Below the pieces are notes generated by a model that did no database searches, was not told the origin of the DNA, and was given only the letters and a program-made list of their open reading frames with translations. Shown here in pieces: positions 24,340 through 36,430 of a DNA stretch of 64,000 nt. How positions within the stretch are numbered: the first letter of the stretch is position 1; every line of letters begins with the position of its first letter. The position numbers and the translations under genes were made by a program. This DNA comes from Glycine soja (lineage: Eukaryota; Streptophyta; Magnoliopsida; Fabales; Fabaceae), in assembly GCF_004193775.1 (NCBI RefSeq), contig NC_041003.1, forward strand, positions 31,362,263 through 31,426,262. The letters run 5' to 3'.

Positions 24340-26371
24340 TGTCATACCCTAATTTCGTCCGGGGACCTTTGCTCGATGACGTGCGACCATTCTTTGGTCC
24401 TCGTGAGGTGCTTGGCACCCATCATTAGGCAATTTGTGAAATTCCAGGACATGCCGAAAGACCAAAAAATATTGATGCACAATCCGTAAGTTTCCGTGAC
24501 ACACCGGAAATCAAATGGAAGCATCGTTGCATAATTAAGTGAGGTTCCGTAACATTCCGTAAGTCAAAAAGGGGATGATTATGTAATCCGCAAGGTTCCG
24601 TAACATTACGGAAAGAAAACAAGTATCGTTACGAAATTCGTAAGTTTCCGTAACTTTACGAAAAAAGAATCACCAAAAAATAGCAGAGGGGGGTGTACTT
24701 AGTAAAAATGGGGGTGCAAATAGCACCCAGGGCCACTTGGGCCCTCTGGAATATTCCTCCAGAAGGCGGTTGCTTCTGGAGGAAGCAACCCTGCTCGCCT
24801 GGGCGAGCTGGGCGGCAACCACCTCCCCTATTTTGCTATAAATAGGGGAGGAAATGAAGAAGGAAGGGGTCCAGCCCCTTAGGCACTTTTCTCTCTTTCG
24901 AATTTGCTTGGAAAAATTGTTTCCGTGAAGAAAATCTAAGCCGAGGCGCTTCCGAAACGTTTCCGTAACGTTTTCCGTGAGGAATCTCGCAAAGGTTTGA
25001 ACCGTTCTTTGACGTTCTTCATTCGTTCTTCATCATTCTTCGATCTTCAACGGGTAAGTACCTCGAACCAAGCTTTTCGATTCATTCTATGCACCCGTAG
25101 TGGTCCACATTGTGTTTCGTGCATTTTTATTCTCATTTTGTTTACTTTTTATACCCCCTGTTGACATGCTTAAGCCATTTTACTTAAGTCATTTCTCGCT
25201 TAACTTAAAAATAAAATAAATTTCCACCGAACGTTTGAATTGTATTATCCATTAACTTCGGTTAAAATAAATTCCGACCGTTCGGTCATGCCGTAACCAC
25301 GTTGGAAATCAAAAAGAGGTAAAAAATAATATAATAATCAAAAAGACATCTTTTAGTAAAATAAAGCGGAAAATCAATCGGACGTTTTCTCTTTGGGATT
25401 TCTCATTCTTAATCGAATTGATTAATAACTAAAGTGAAACTAAAGGCTAAAATCAATTCGCCTAGTCAAGCTCGTCCATAAAAATAGGCTTTTGAAGTTT
25501 GTCATTTCAATTTCTCACTAAGTAAAATGGATCATTTTTAAGGTCCAACGCCTTAAAATGATCACCACTTAAGTAAAAAAGAATCACTTGACAAAAAGAA
25601 AGAACTACGTAGGTCTGAGTTCCTCATTGAGGATACGTAGGAGCAAAAGCCCCGCTTTTGTCGACCACCCCAAGAGATCGTTAATGGTCCAATGCCTTAA
25701 CGTTTCTCTCCTTTCAAAAACAAGAGATCGTTAATGGTCCAATGCCTTAACGTTTCTCTCCTTTCAAAAGCAAGAGATCGTTAATGGTCCAATGCCTTAA
25801 CGTTTCTCTCCTTTCAAAAACAAGAGATCGTTAATGGTCCAACGCCTTAACGTTTCTCCCCTTTCAAAATCAAAAGACCGTTTAATGGTCCAACACCTTA
25901 AATGACCTTTTGTTCAATAAAAACATATTTTGCAAAAAAGACAAAAACAACTTAAACCAAACACTTTGTTCCGAAAGAACTACGTAGGTCTGATTTTCTC
26001 ATCCCAAATTGAGGAATACGTAGGAGCAAAGGGAAACACCCTTGTCGACCACAAAAAGGAAAAAAATATATAAAAAGGGTATAAAGGATATAAGAACATA
26101 AAAAGGGAACATAAAAAATCAAAGTCATGTTTGCACATTCGATTAAAGGCTGCCGTCCCTTGGGACGGACGTATGGGGTGCTAATACCTTCCCCGTGCGT
26201 AAATACAACTCCCGAACCTTTCAACTTAAAAGTTCGTAGATCGCGTCTTTTCCGGTTTTTCCGACGTTTTCCTCGAATAAACGTTGGTGGCGACTCCGCG
26301 CGTATTCCTTTCGTGGAACACGCATCCCGCGAGTCACGCGTCGCCCTCCCGCCGAAGGGTAGGTTGCGACA
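24340..26371 (+). repeat. 5' LTR of the gypsy-like element
   Basis: 2032 bp. Notable parts are a TATA box TATAAATA at 24837-24844 embedded in inverted repeats, and a tandem array of a roughly 50-bp unit (AGAGATCGTTAATGGTCCAA...), four good copies and one decayed, at about 25672-25905. A motif GAACTACGTAGGTCTGA with a nearby ATACGTAGGAGCAAA occurs twice (about 25603 and 25978). ORFs in it are incidental. Confidence 0.9.
24748..24851 (+). promoter_or_regulatory. LTR core promoter: TATA box within a run of perfect inverted repeats
   Basis: In order: GGAATATTCC (24748-24757); CCTCCAGAAG / CTTCTGGAGG (24756-24765 and 24773-24782); GCTCGCC-TG-GGCGAGC (24793-24808); CCTCCCCTATTT / AAATAGGGGAGG (24822-24833 and 24840-24851). 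The last has a 6-base loop, and the TATA box at 24837-24844 straddles loop and right arm. Transcript start is expected about 25-30 bases further on. The same set is present in the 3' LTR at +14661. Confidence 0.7.
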
Positions 26372-26373
26372 GT

Positions 26374-26392
26374 TGGCGACTCCACTGGGGAC
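26374..26392 (+). promoter_or_regulatory. Primer-binding site of the gypsy-like element
   Basis: TGGCGACTCCACTGGGGAC lies two bases after the LTR end. Its inverse ends in GCCA, as a mature tRNA 3' end would. Similar sites in Ogre/Tat elements are assigned to tRNA-Arg; the exact tRNA was not verified here. Confidence 0.7.
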
Positions 26393-27236
26393 TGTTTTTA
26401 GAGAGTTAGGCCATTTAAATCTTGTGCAATGTTTTATCATGACTTACCCCTTTGTTGGTTTCCTTTCATTATGTTCTTGTGTATATAAACTCTTTGTTGC
26501 TTTTAGTGCGTTTTAAATGTATGCATGAAGTAAATATTTATTCATTTGATGCACCCAAACACCAACACTGTTTGCACACACTGTGAGTGAAAAAGGGCCC
26601 TATACCCGGGTTCATGGGAGCATAAGGAGTGGAGGTGAATCTGTGATCATGCTAGGTCTCCGACTTGCTTGATTACAGTGAACCCTCATCTAGAGCTTTT
26701 CTCTTTGAAAACCTATTGTTGCTAGTAGTCCCTACTGCTACAATATGTTCTTCAAAGGGGATGATACCTCTAGAAACCATCAAGAGAGATATAACTACCT
26801 TGGGGATTATTGCTAAAAGCCTAGTTAGTTCTCTCCCTTATAGGTCCCTTAAATAGGGGCACGAAGCAAACACGCTGCGTGCCATTTTTCACACTGCCAT
26901 GCATGAGTATCATATCCCCTTTTTCTTATGTTCGGTGAATATTGTCATACTGTGTACATTCCCGCATTGTGTCTTTTGCATAGGCATCGCATATGGGTTC
27001 TGTCTTGATCCCTTGTGTAAACAAACCAACGGAGGGTCCGTGTCGCCTTCTTAAAAACGTACGTTGGGGCACTTTGCTACCCCTAGACGTCGTATCTAAG
27101 AAGGGGACAAATTCCCCGGACCCCCGCATTCCTAGATTGCATCTGAGTCATAGGCATTCCATCATGCATTCATCCATCCCACCCAAGAGATATCGGAGTT
27201 TTGATTTGCACCAGCTTTTGTCTCACTTTAGTAAGC
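26393..27236. other. 5' leader of the gypsy-like element
   Basis: About 840 bases between primer-binding site and first ORF, with no gene. It contains a block resembling 29250-29360 (AAACGTACGTTGGGGCACTTTG against a TTGTACACATGGGGCACTG form), so part of the leader seems repeated after ORF1. Confidence 0.5.
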
Positions 27237-29102
27237 ATGGGAACAAATCAAACCGGCAAGAGGTTCTACCAAGTCAAGGTCAAAAGCCTAGATACCACCA
27301 GCATCAAGGAATTAGGGCGGTTGATGGAACCCCTCCAAATGTAAGCCTTCCGCAAGACTTACGGAAAGATCTTAGAGTTGACCATAGCAGAGGTGTCCAT
27401 AGAAGCCATTGCATCACTTACCCAATACTACGACCAGCCTTTGAGGTGCTTCACATTCGCAGACTTCCAATTAGTACCAACCATTGAAGAATTTGAGGAA
27501 ATTCTAGGATGTCCTCTCGGGGGAAGAAAACCATATCTTTCCTCCGGGTGTCTCCCCTCTTTGAGCAGAATTGCAACTGTGGTCAAGGATTCAGCAAGAG
27601 GTTTGGACCGCATAAAACAGATTCGGAACGGCATAGCGGGCCTACCACAGAAGTACCTAGAAGACAAGGCGAGGGGTATGGCCAATCAAGGAGACTGGGT
27701 CCCGTTTATGGATGTGTTAGCTTTGCTAATTTTTGGGGTCATCCTCTTTCCAAACGTGGATGGTTTGGTAGACCTAGCAGCAATCGACGCTTTCCTTGCC
27801 TACCACCATAGCAAGGAAAGTCCGGTGGTGGCTGTCTTGGCATATCTATTTGGCACATTTGACCAAAGGTGCGAAAAGAGTAGTGCACGGATCATCTGTT
27901 GCTTACCCGCCCTCTGTGTTTGGTTGGTTTCACACTTGTTCCAACAAGACACAAGACATCCATGTCCGCTCCTGAGCCATCGCTCGTGTACCGAAAAGAG
28001 GAGAATAGATTGGGACCAGCTCTTGGCCGGGATAGGAGGTAGAACAATCAGTTGGTTCCCCCGATGGAAGGAAGGAAAAGAAGGAGTCCTTTTCTCATGT
28101 GGAAGATACCCAAACATTCCGCTGGTAGGAACGAGGGGTTGTATTAATTACAATCCCACGCTCGCTATAAGACAACTAGGGTACCCCATGAGGGGAGCAC
28201 CGACGGAAGAAAGCATGTCTCCTTTCCTTGTGAGGGATTTCGGCGCACAAAATTCCAAGACTATACAAAGAATCCATAAGGCGTGGGAAACCCCGTTAAA
28301 GAAAGATCAAGAGCTTAGAGGCATTCGTAATGGCATCATTGGTGGGTACCACGAATGGCTGAAAGTTCATATACGAGGTTTAGATTGGCTCGCCAAGTTA
28401 AAAGTCGTCAGCAAAGAGAGTTTTTGAAGCACCGGAAGAGGACGAAGAAGTCCAAGCTCTCAAAAGTGAGTTAGGAAAGGCAAACTTGCCAAGGAGAAGT
28501 TCAAGTTGGCCGCTACACACGTTCGGAAGGAGTGTGCCGGGTTACGGGAAGAGAATGCAATTACCGCAAGAGCCCTTGAACAAGAGACCAAGAGGGCTCG
28601 CAAGGAAGAGTATGGCCGGAACAAATTTCGCGGAGCTCTATGGGGTAGCAATAGTGAACTCAAGTTGCGAAAGGAAGAAAGGGACCAGTCGCGAGCACAT
28701 AGCATGGTTTTGAAAGAGGAGTTAGTTGCCTGTTCAAGGTCCAAAAGAAGCTTGTCTCAGCGTTTATGCGAGACGGAGACCAACATGCTAGCTATCATCG
28801 CCAAGTACCAAGAAGAGTTAGGTCTAGCCGCGGCCCACGAGCATAGGATTGCGGACGAATATGCCCAAGTATACACGGAAAAAGAGGCTAGAGGAAGGGT
28901 GATCGACTCTTTACACCAAGAGGCAACCATGTGGATAGATCGGTTTGCTCTTACCTTGAACGGGAGTCAAGAACTTCCCCGATTGTTAGCCAAGGCCAAG
29001 GCGATGGCAGACACCTACTCCGCCCCCGAAGAGATTCATGGGCTTCTCGGCTATTGTCAGCATATGATAGACTTAATGGCCCACATAATTAGAAATCGTT
29101 AG
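27237..29102 (+). pseudogene. DUF7745-type ORF1 of an Ogre-like element with coiled-coil tail, disrupted
   Basis: Likely start ATG at 27237 (MGTNQTGKRFYQVKVKSLD). An in-frame TAA follows at about 27342, after which the frame stays open to 28425 (LRCFTFADFQLVPTIEEFEE, WLVSHLF, INYNPTLAIRQLGYPM, then YHEWLKVHIRGLDWL). This domain precedes gag in legume Ogre-type elements; its role is unknown. The frame shifts near 28420 and again near 28480, then continues at 28506-29102 as a charged coiled coil (VRKECAGLREENAITARALE, then QELPRLLAKAKAMADTYS) ending at TAG 29102. One stop and two frameshifts make it non-functional as it stands. Confidence 0.75.
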
Positions 29103-30276
29103 GAAACTTGTAGGGTCTCTCAGACCTTGACTAGATATGACTTCCTTTTTGAAATAAAACGAGTTGGTCCCATGTTTCTACTCCAAAAAGCTTGTGCAAA
29201 TCAAATCACTCCTACATTTTATCTCTAGCATGCATTGTATGTTGGTCTCGTCCTTTGTCACGAGAAGCCGGAAGGTCCATATCACCTTCTTAATTGTACA
29301 CATGGGGCACTGCGCCCCCAAATGCGCAAGTAAGAAGAGATAATTTTCCGGGCTCTCGTGTCCGTAAAATGCATTCATATCATGCATCGCATAAGCATCT
29401 CTTCATAACATCATAATGGACATATCCTGCATTTGTCCGTTATCATATTCCGGCCTCACATTTTGCATGAGTCATGGCATCATCATGCATATGCGTTCAA
29501 CAAACTTTTTGATCTGCAAAATTGCATACCATTTGTTTTCATGTTTGCTCTCCTTGCGTTTTCCTCTACAAAACAAAAACAAAAAAGGGGGAAGCGTGAA
29601 ACTTCACACTACATTCTTAGTTGCATATATTCGGTACCATGAGCCAACCATGTTGGGATCATAAACCCATTTCACTTAAAAACAAAATGATTGAACATGG
29701 TACCTAATGCATGTTTAACTAAGAAAGGATGTTTCTTCGGGCATCTCAATTTCATAATTACATTTTCCATGCATAGCTTAAAGTATGCCCGAGTCATTCA
29801 TCCCTATGAGATGTTGTTGAAGTATTGGCGATCAGAATTGCCATTCCTTGGATTATAGGGTTGAACCGAGCTCATGTTTTTACAAAAAGGTTCATCAAGT
29901 CAAGTTGAAATATGGAAGTAACCGTCTTGCAAAATTGGGGCAAAAGATGAATCGAGTCACATCACTGCTTCGTCTACTGCCAAACATATTTAGGATTGTT
30001 GATGTCCTTGTTACTTCCAGTTTCACCTTGACAAAGATGTCATGGATCATGTTGAAAATCTAAATTGATTCAACCCCATATCCTGCGTAAAAATTCGCAA
30101 TACTTCAACTGTACATCATTCGCATACATCCATGCTTTTCATTGGTTGCATTGCTCATTGCATTCTTTCCTTGAAAAATAAAATAAAATAAAATAAAATG
30201 AACTTAATCATTGTTATAAAAAAGAAAAGGACACGCTTTACGACGCCCTTACCGAACTCGTGCTAGAGCTAGAGTA
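29103..30276. other. Spacer between ORF1 and gag
   Basis: No coding function was recognised. An (AAAAT)n run lies at about 30176-30198. It contains the repeat of the leader block mentioned for 26393-27236. Confidence 0.5.
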
Positions 30277-31984
30277 ATGGATGAAGCAGAGGAGGTGCAA
30301 GAGAAGATGAAGGCCGACATGGAGGCCATGAAAGAGCAAATGGCCACAATGATGGAGGCCATGATGAGCATGAAGAAGATAATGGAAGCCAATGCGGTTA
30401 TAGTTGCCGCTACTAGCGCTGTCGCTAAGGTGAACCCGATGCTCCCATCTGGCCTCAAGCAAATGAATCATCCAACCTCAAATATGGTAGGCAAAGATTT
30501 GGGAAGTACGGACGACCCCATGATGTGCAAATTCAAAACGAGCACGCCTTCCCATCCTATGGCTTGCCTCCCAACTATACACCACCCAATGTGGCATACA
30601 CTCTCAATGAAAATCTCAATAACTCCACTCCGATACTCATTGAGAACCAATAAACCTCATCAGGCACATATCTCTCAAACCATGGGGGAGACACATGAAA
30701 TTCCCCACCACAATCTAGCTGACTTCGAGCCTTGGCTCGGATATGCCACTGAAGGGCAAGCAGTTGGTGGTATACCCTTTGAAAACACTTCGGAGGGCCC
30801 TCAGTTTCGCCCACAACCACAACCATTGCATTTTGCGGTGGGAAGAGCCCCTCCTGCTATGGCCGAAAAGGGAAAGGCGGATCATCTAAAGGAAAGGCTC
30901 AGGGCCATTGAAGGAGGTGAAGATTATGCCTTTGCTAACCTAGAAAAGTTGTTCCTAATACCCAAACATGGTCATTCCCAAGTTCAAGGTGCTGGACTTT
31001 GACAAGTACAAGGGGACTACTTGTCTCAAGAACCATCTAAAGATGTATTGTCAGAAGATGGGGGAATACGCAAAAGATGAGGAATTGCTGATACATTCCT
31101 TCCAAGAAAGTCTTACTGGGGTAGCTGTTACCTGGTACACTAACTTGGAACCTTCCCGAGTCCATTCTTGGAAGGACCTAATGGTTGCCTTTGTTAGGCA
31201 GTATCAGTACAATTTTGATATGGTTCCGGATAGGATGCAACTACAGAACATGTGCAAAAAGGGGGACGGATCATTAAAAGAACACGCCCAAAAGGTGGAG
31301 GGATCTGGCGGCCCAGGTGGTACCCCCAATAATGGAAAGGGAGACGATAATCGTGATGGTAGACACATTATCGGTACTCTACTATGAAAAGATGGTGGGC
31401 TGCGCACCCTCAAGCTTTGCAGATTTGGTCTTCGCCAGTGAAAGGATCAATGTGGGTCCGAAAAGAGGCAAATTTGATCATCCTACTAGGACGACTGAGA
31501 AAACTGGGGCAAATAAAGAGGGTGAGGATGAGGGAGAAACCCATGCTGTGACTGCCATTCCTGTACGGCCAAATTTCCCACCAACCCAACAATATCTTTA
31601 CTCAGCCAATAACAAACTTTCTCCTTACCCACCACCCAGTTATCCACAAAGGCCATCCCTAAATCTACCACAAAGTCTGTCTACCGCACTTCCAATGACA
31701 AACACCACCTTTAGCACAAACCAAAAACACCAACCAAGAAGTGAATTTTGCAGCGAGAAAGCCTGTAGAATTCACCCCAATTCCAGTGTCCTATGCTGAC
31801 TTGCTCCCATATCTACTTGATAATTCAATGGTAGCCATAACCCTAGCCAAGGTTCATCAACCTCCATTTCTCCGAGAATACGACTCGAACGCAATGTGTG
31901 CTTGTCACGGAGAAGCCCCGGGGCGTTCCATTGAGCATTGTAGGGCTCTGAAGTGTAGGGTGCAAGGTCTAATTGATGCTGGCT
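30277..31984 (+). pseudogene. Gag of the gypsy-like element, frameshifted
   Basis: Begins MDEAEEVQEKMKADMEAMKE, a Met-rich coiled coil typical of Ogre/Tat gag. The frame shifts around 30500 (alternate frame FPSYGLPPNYTPPNVAYTL), returns near 30655, shifts near 30965 to the retrotransposon gag domain (FKVLDFDKYKGTTCLKNHLK, then GVAVTWYTNLEPSRVHSWKD), and again near 31290 (YYEKMVGCAPSSFADLVFAS). The end at 31741-31984 has a zinc-knuckle-like CACHGEAPGRSIEHC where the family normally has His in place of the Arg. Gag would form the virus-like particle. No protease follows. Confidence 0.8.
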
Positions 31985-33210
31985 GAAATTTGAGGAGAAT
32001 CGTGTGTAAATCCTGACATTGACAAGAGATGCCACACCTGGGGCAATTTTGAAAGCTGTTGTTAGATGTCTCTAATGACTCACCAGGATTTTCAACTTTC
32101 ACCGGAATGTGGGTGTAAGCCATTGGTCTGTTTGCTCAAGCAACCTGCGATCCTGAGTGTTGACTTCCAAGACCGTTCAATCAGAGATTACTCATCTTGC
32201 ACGTTGGTGGGGGTGCCGTAAAACAACGACAAAGTTCAAAACAAATAAGTTTCAAAATAAAAAATAAGTTTCAAAATAAAAAATAAAAAGGCATTTGATT
32301 GACTGTGTTTTCAAGTAAAAATATAGACGTTCATGTGACCTCATTTTGTCTTTTTAGAGAGAAGTGAGTTATCAAGAATAGGATGTTGGACAAATGGCCT
32401 CAGTTACCTTAAGAAAAAGGGGGGGTTGAATTAAGATGCAAAGACTATTCCCCAATTGAACTATCAATCTCTCTTTTCGAATTAACAATGCACACAGGGA
32501 TAACCCTTCCCTTATGTTCAGGAATCCTCTACAACAAGAGACCCACGGTCTCTTAATCCCTTTTCAGAAATAAGAAGAAGAGAAGAAGAGGTCTCTCGTA
32601 AAAGAGGTAGATTGTAAAATGAAGATCAATCAAAAAATTCCTTATTGAATAAGCAAGTGGTTGACCAAGGAATCTTTTCGAGAGGATAAGACATTTCAGT
32701 TCAGAAAAAAACTCTTGATCTTTCGAGAGGATAAAACTGTTTGGGCAATGAAAACTCTCTTTAAAACATTTGAATGGCCATTCATAAAACATTTGAATAG
32801 ATATGTCTCTTGGAAATTATTTTCTGAAAATCCCCTCTGGTAATCAATTACAAGACTTATGTAATCGATTACAGGTTTTAAAAAATTTGAATTAAAACAT
32901 TTTCAAACTGCTAGTAATCGATTACCAGAGAGCAAATCTCAATTTGAAAGGATAGAATTCTTTGGTCAAACCTTTGTTTGTTTCAATTTGGAAACTTCTT
33001 CCTAAAGATTCTAAAGAGATCAAACTTGATCATATATCTTGATTTCCTTGGATAGAACTTAGAAGCACTTGATCCTTTAGCATCATCAAGACATCAAAAC
33101 ATTTTGCTTCTACATAGGAGTCATTTGACTTAATCCATCAACTGAAAGATCCTTCAATTATTTCTCGTCCTTGGAAAATTCTTTTTTGCAAGAATCGACT
33201 GCTTCTTTCA
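31985..33210. other. AT-rich remnant with GTAATCGATTAC palindromes
   Basis: No gene. From about 32400 the sequence looks like a piece of another soybean repeat (a G-rich run GGGGGGGTTGAATTAAG at 32420). TGTAATCGATTACA at 32860-32873 is a perfect 14-bp palindrome; GTAATCGATTAC recurs at 32914-32925. I recall this motif as frequent in soybean repeats, which would need a search to confirm. Confidence 0.5.
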
Positions 33211-33219
33211 TTCTCCCTT

Positions 33220-33475
33220 GCTACAAGGTTGTGAAAACAAGACGACGATGGTTACCTCATAGCCCTACACTGGGGCAATGAGGGGCATCGTGCATGAGCC
33301 TCAAGTGAACCTAGGGGCAGATTAGAAGTTCTCACTCAATAGGTTCCCAGCTACAAGGTCATGACGAAAGACAACGATTGGTACCTCAAAGCCTTACACT
33401 GGGGCAGTGAGGGGCACCGTGCATGAGCCTCAAGTGAACATAGGGGCCGATCAAAAATTCTTACCCATCGATGTT
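33220..33475. repeat. Two-copy tandem repeat, about 127 bp per unit
   Basis: Both copies begin GCTACAAGGT and share CCTACACTGGGGCA / CTTACACTGGGGCA, GAGGGGCATCGTGCATGAGCC / GAGGGGCACCGTGCATGAGCC and CTCAAGTGAAC. Confidence 0.8.
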
Positions 33476-33939
33476 TTTAACAAAAAAAAGGGGGGGGGGG
33501 GACAAACCCTAGGATTTCAATAGATTGATTAAACGACAAACAGCTCTATTGCCGTCACTCCAAAATGGTCAAGTGACTAAATCAAAAAGAACATACACTC
33601 TGAGGGAGTTCCCGGAGAGATTTGCAAAAAGATAGGATGAGGTTGCATGAATTATCACCTCTTTCAAAAGGACAGTCAATCTGTGTTTTCCAAAAAAATC
33701 AAATCAAAATCAAAATCACAAAATAGGGAAAGAATGCCATGAACATTGTACAACTTTCCATTACATTGCATTGTTTCATATAAAGTCCGCATTTACCCAA
33801 ATTTCACAACAAAGGTTGCATGCATCTGCATCCCTCAAAATCATGTTAACTACATAGATTCCCTACATCTAAATGTCCAAATCTTTTGAATTTGGGATGA
33901 CCGGCTCTCTCGATGAATCGATCTCTTGCTTTCTCATAA

Positions 33940-35060
33940 GGATGGACCCTCGGGTACTAGTACCCTGGTCTTCAGAGGACTACACGTCCTCGCCTTGAGA
34001 GGACTACATGTCCTCACCATCAGAGGGCTGCACGCCCTCACCTCCAGAGGACTACACGTCCTCGCCTTGAGAGGACTACACGTCCTCACCTTGGGTACTA
34101 GTTACCTTCACCATCAGAGGGCTGCACGCCCTCACCATCAGAGGACTACACGTCCTCGCCTTGAGAGGGCTACACGTCCTCACCTTGGGTACTAGTTACC
34201 CTCACCATCAGAGGGCTGCACGCCCTCACCATCAGAGGACTACATGTCCTCGCCTTGAGAGGGCTACACGTCCTCACCTTGGGTACTAGTTACCCTCACC
34301 ATCAGAGGGCTGCACGCCCTCACCATCAGAGGACTACACGTCCTCGCCTTGAGAGGGCTGCACGCCCTCACCATCAGAGGACTACACGTCCTCGCCTTGA
34401 GAGGGCTACACGTCCTCACCTTGGGTACTAGTTACCCTCACCATCAGAGGGCTGCACGCCCTCACCATCAGAGGACTACATGTCCTCGCCTTGAGAGGGC
34501 TACACGTCCTCACCTTGGGTACTAGTTACCCTCACCATCAGAGGGCTGCACGCCCTCACCATCAGAGGACTACACGTCCTCGCCTTGAGAGGGCTACACG
34601 CCCTCACCTTGGGTACTAGTTACCCTCACCGTTGAGAGGACTACTTGTCCTCGCCTTGAGAGGGCTACACATCCTCACCTTCAGAGGGCTACACGCCCTC
34701 GCCATCAGAGGACTGCATGTCCTCACCTTCAGAGGACTGCATGTCCTTACCTTCAGAGGACTACACGCCCTCGCCATCAGAGAACTGCATGTCCTCACCA
34801 TCAGAGGGCTGCACGCCCTTACCTCCAGAGGACTACATGTCCTCGCCTTGAGAGGGCTACACGCCCTCACCTTGGGTACTAGTTACCCTCACCGTCAGAG
34901 GACTACACGTCCTCGCCTTGAGAGGACTACACGTCCTCACCACCAGAGGGCTGCACGCCCTCACCTCCAGAGGACTATACATCCTCGCCTTGAAAGGGTT
35001 GCACGCCCTCACCTTTAGAGGGCTACGTGTCCTCATTTTCAGTGTGCTCCACATCCACAC
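33940..35060. repeat. Hairpin minisatellite (24-bp unit) in the gypsy-like element
   Basis: More than 30 units, each a 17-base hairpin plus a linker of about 7 bases. Two main stems alternate: GAGGAC-TACAC-GTCCTC and GAGGGC-TGCAC-GCCCTC. Mixed units such as GAGGGC-TACAC-GTCCTC also occur. Every few units GGGTACTAGTTACCC, itself an inverted repeat, interrupts. The long ORFs across the array on both strands result from the repeat length being a multiple of three and are not genes. Confidence 0.9.
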
Positions 35061-36020
35061 CTTAAGAGAATTTAAGGTCCTCTATCCTTAAATGCTTAAC
35101 CGAGACTTGCACTCCCGGTTAAGGGACCAGTAGTTTCCTTTTAACGGTTCCTGGGCCCCCCCTGATATTGGAGGAGGGCCAACTGTGCAAGCACAACCAG
35201 AGAGGGAGGCTATTACACAGCTACTATACATACCGGGGCAAGATTTCACCCGTGCCGCTGTAAAGAGACGAGTGCGGATCATGCGCACCAACATGACCAC
35301 TCTTACACAGATATAGAGGACATTGCTACTTAGCAACATTCTGCCCAACGACCGCAATGCCAATCTCCCCCTGCAAAAGTATCGGTTGGTCTGTGTCGTC
35401 CCGACATGGGTAAGTATGCATATAGTTCAACTGATTTCTGATACCATTTATTGTTTGCAGGGATCGCACCCACAAGACACCCAGTGGACCCGGAAAAGTC
35501 CAACAGGGCCCTGGGGTTTCCAGCTCTGGTTACGGGTCTCTATCAGTCCTACAGGGTGCCCGTACCCCCCCGGCAAGGTCATATCATCATAGTTCTACAG
35601 AGTACCTGTAACCTCCAGCAAGGGCATCAGGCCCCCTACTGATCGAGCTTTCATCAAGAAGTACTGCGTCCCTAGGCGGGCGCAGGGCGAAACACCACAG
35701 CAGCATTGGGATGGCCGGTAGCGGGCAATAGACACACCGCCACCACCTCTAGAGTTCACCTCAGCTCATCCGCAAAAAGGTTAGAGCGTTGCCTACGACA
35801 CATGGCCGACCAGCAGGCTACCAAGTCCAAAGCCAAAGGTAAGCAAAGTACTAGGTCAGTGACTGACAAGTCATAACGCGTCCAGCTAAAGACGTTAAAG
35901 AAGCGCTACTAGGAGGCAACCTAGTACCTTTTGAATCTATGCTTGTTATTTGATCACTTTTTATGGTAGGACGCACCTAGTTGCTCATGATCCTGGGGAT
36001 TTAAATAAAACAAGCGCAAG
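35061..36020. other. Interior of the gypsy-like element, no recognised gene
   Basis: Less AT-rich than its surroundings and without frames that look like pol. No reverse transcriptase, RNase H or integrase motif was seen on either strand. Confidence 0.5.
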
Positions 36021-36027
36021 CTCGAAA

Positions 36028-36430
36028 GGTAGTCATACCTCACAAAATATATATATGTATGTTTAGGTAGTGAAAATACCTTAGATATGCATGTATGTAA
36101 ACAAAAAACACTTCACAAAATATATATATGTATGTTTAGGTAGAAAGATACCTTAGATATGCATGTATGTAAACAAAAAACACTTCACAAAATATATATA
36201 TGTATGTTTAGGTAGAAAGATACCTTAGATATGCATGTATGTAAACAAAAAATACTTCACAAAATACATATATGTATGTTTAGGTAGAGATATACCTTAG
36301 ATGTGCGTGTATGTAAACAAAAAATACCTCGCAAAATATATATATGTATGTTCAGGTAGCAAGATACCTTGGATATGCATGTATATAGCAAAAATACCTC
36401 ACAAAAATATACACATGTTTAGGTAGCAAA
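36028..36430. repeat. Tandem repeat, about 70-bp unit
   Basis: About five to six units containing CACAAAATATATATATGTAT, GTTTAGGTAG, ATACCTTAGATATGCATG and TATGTAAACAAAAA. Confidence 0.9.

Noticed and set aside
25952..26516. Open frames of 129-162 codons in the gypsy-like LTRs (also 40613-41141)
   Set aside because: They lie in LTR sequence, run into element ends and differ between the two copies because of flanking DNA; no recognisable domain.
33926..35060. Long open frames on both strands with repeating RGLHVL / CSPLKVRT peptides
   Set aside because: They follow from a 24-bp repeat unit (a multiple of three) without stops; no gene structure or homology.
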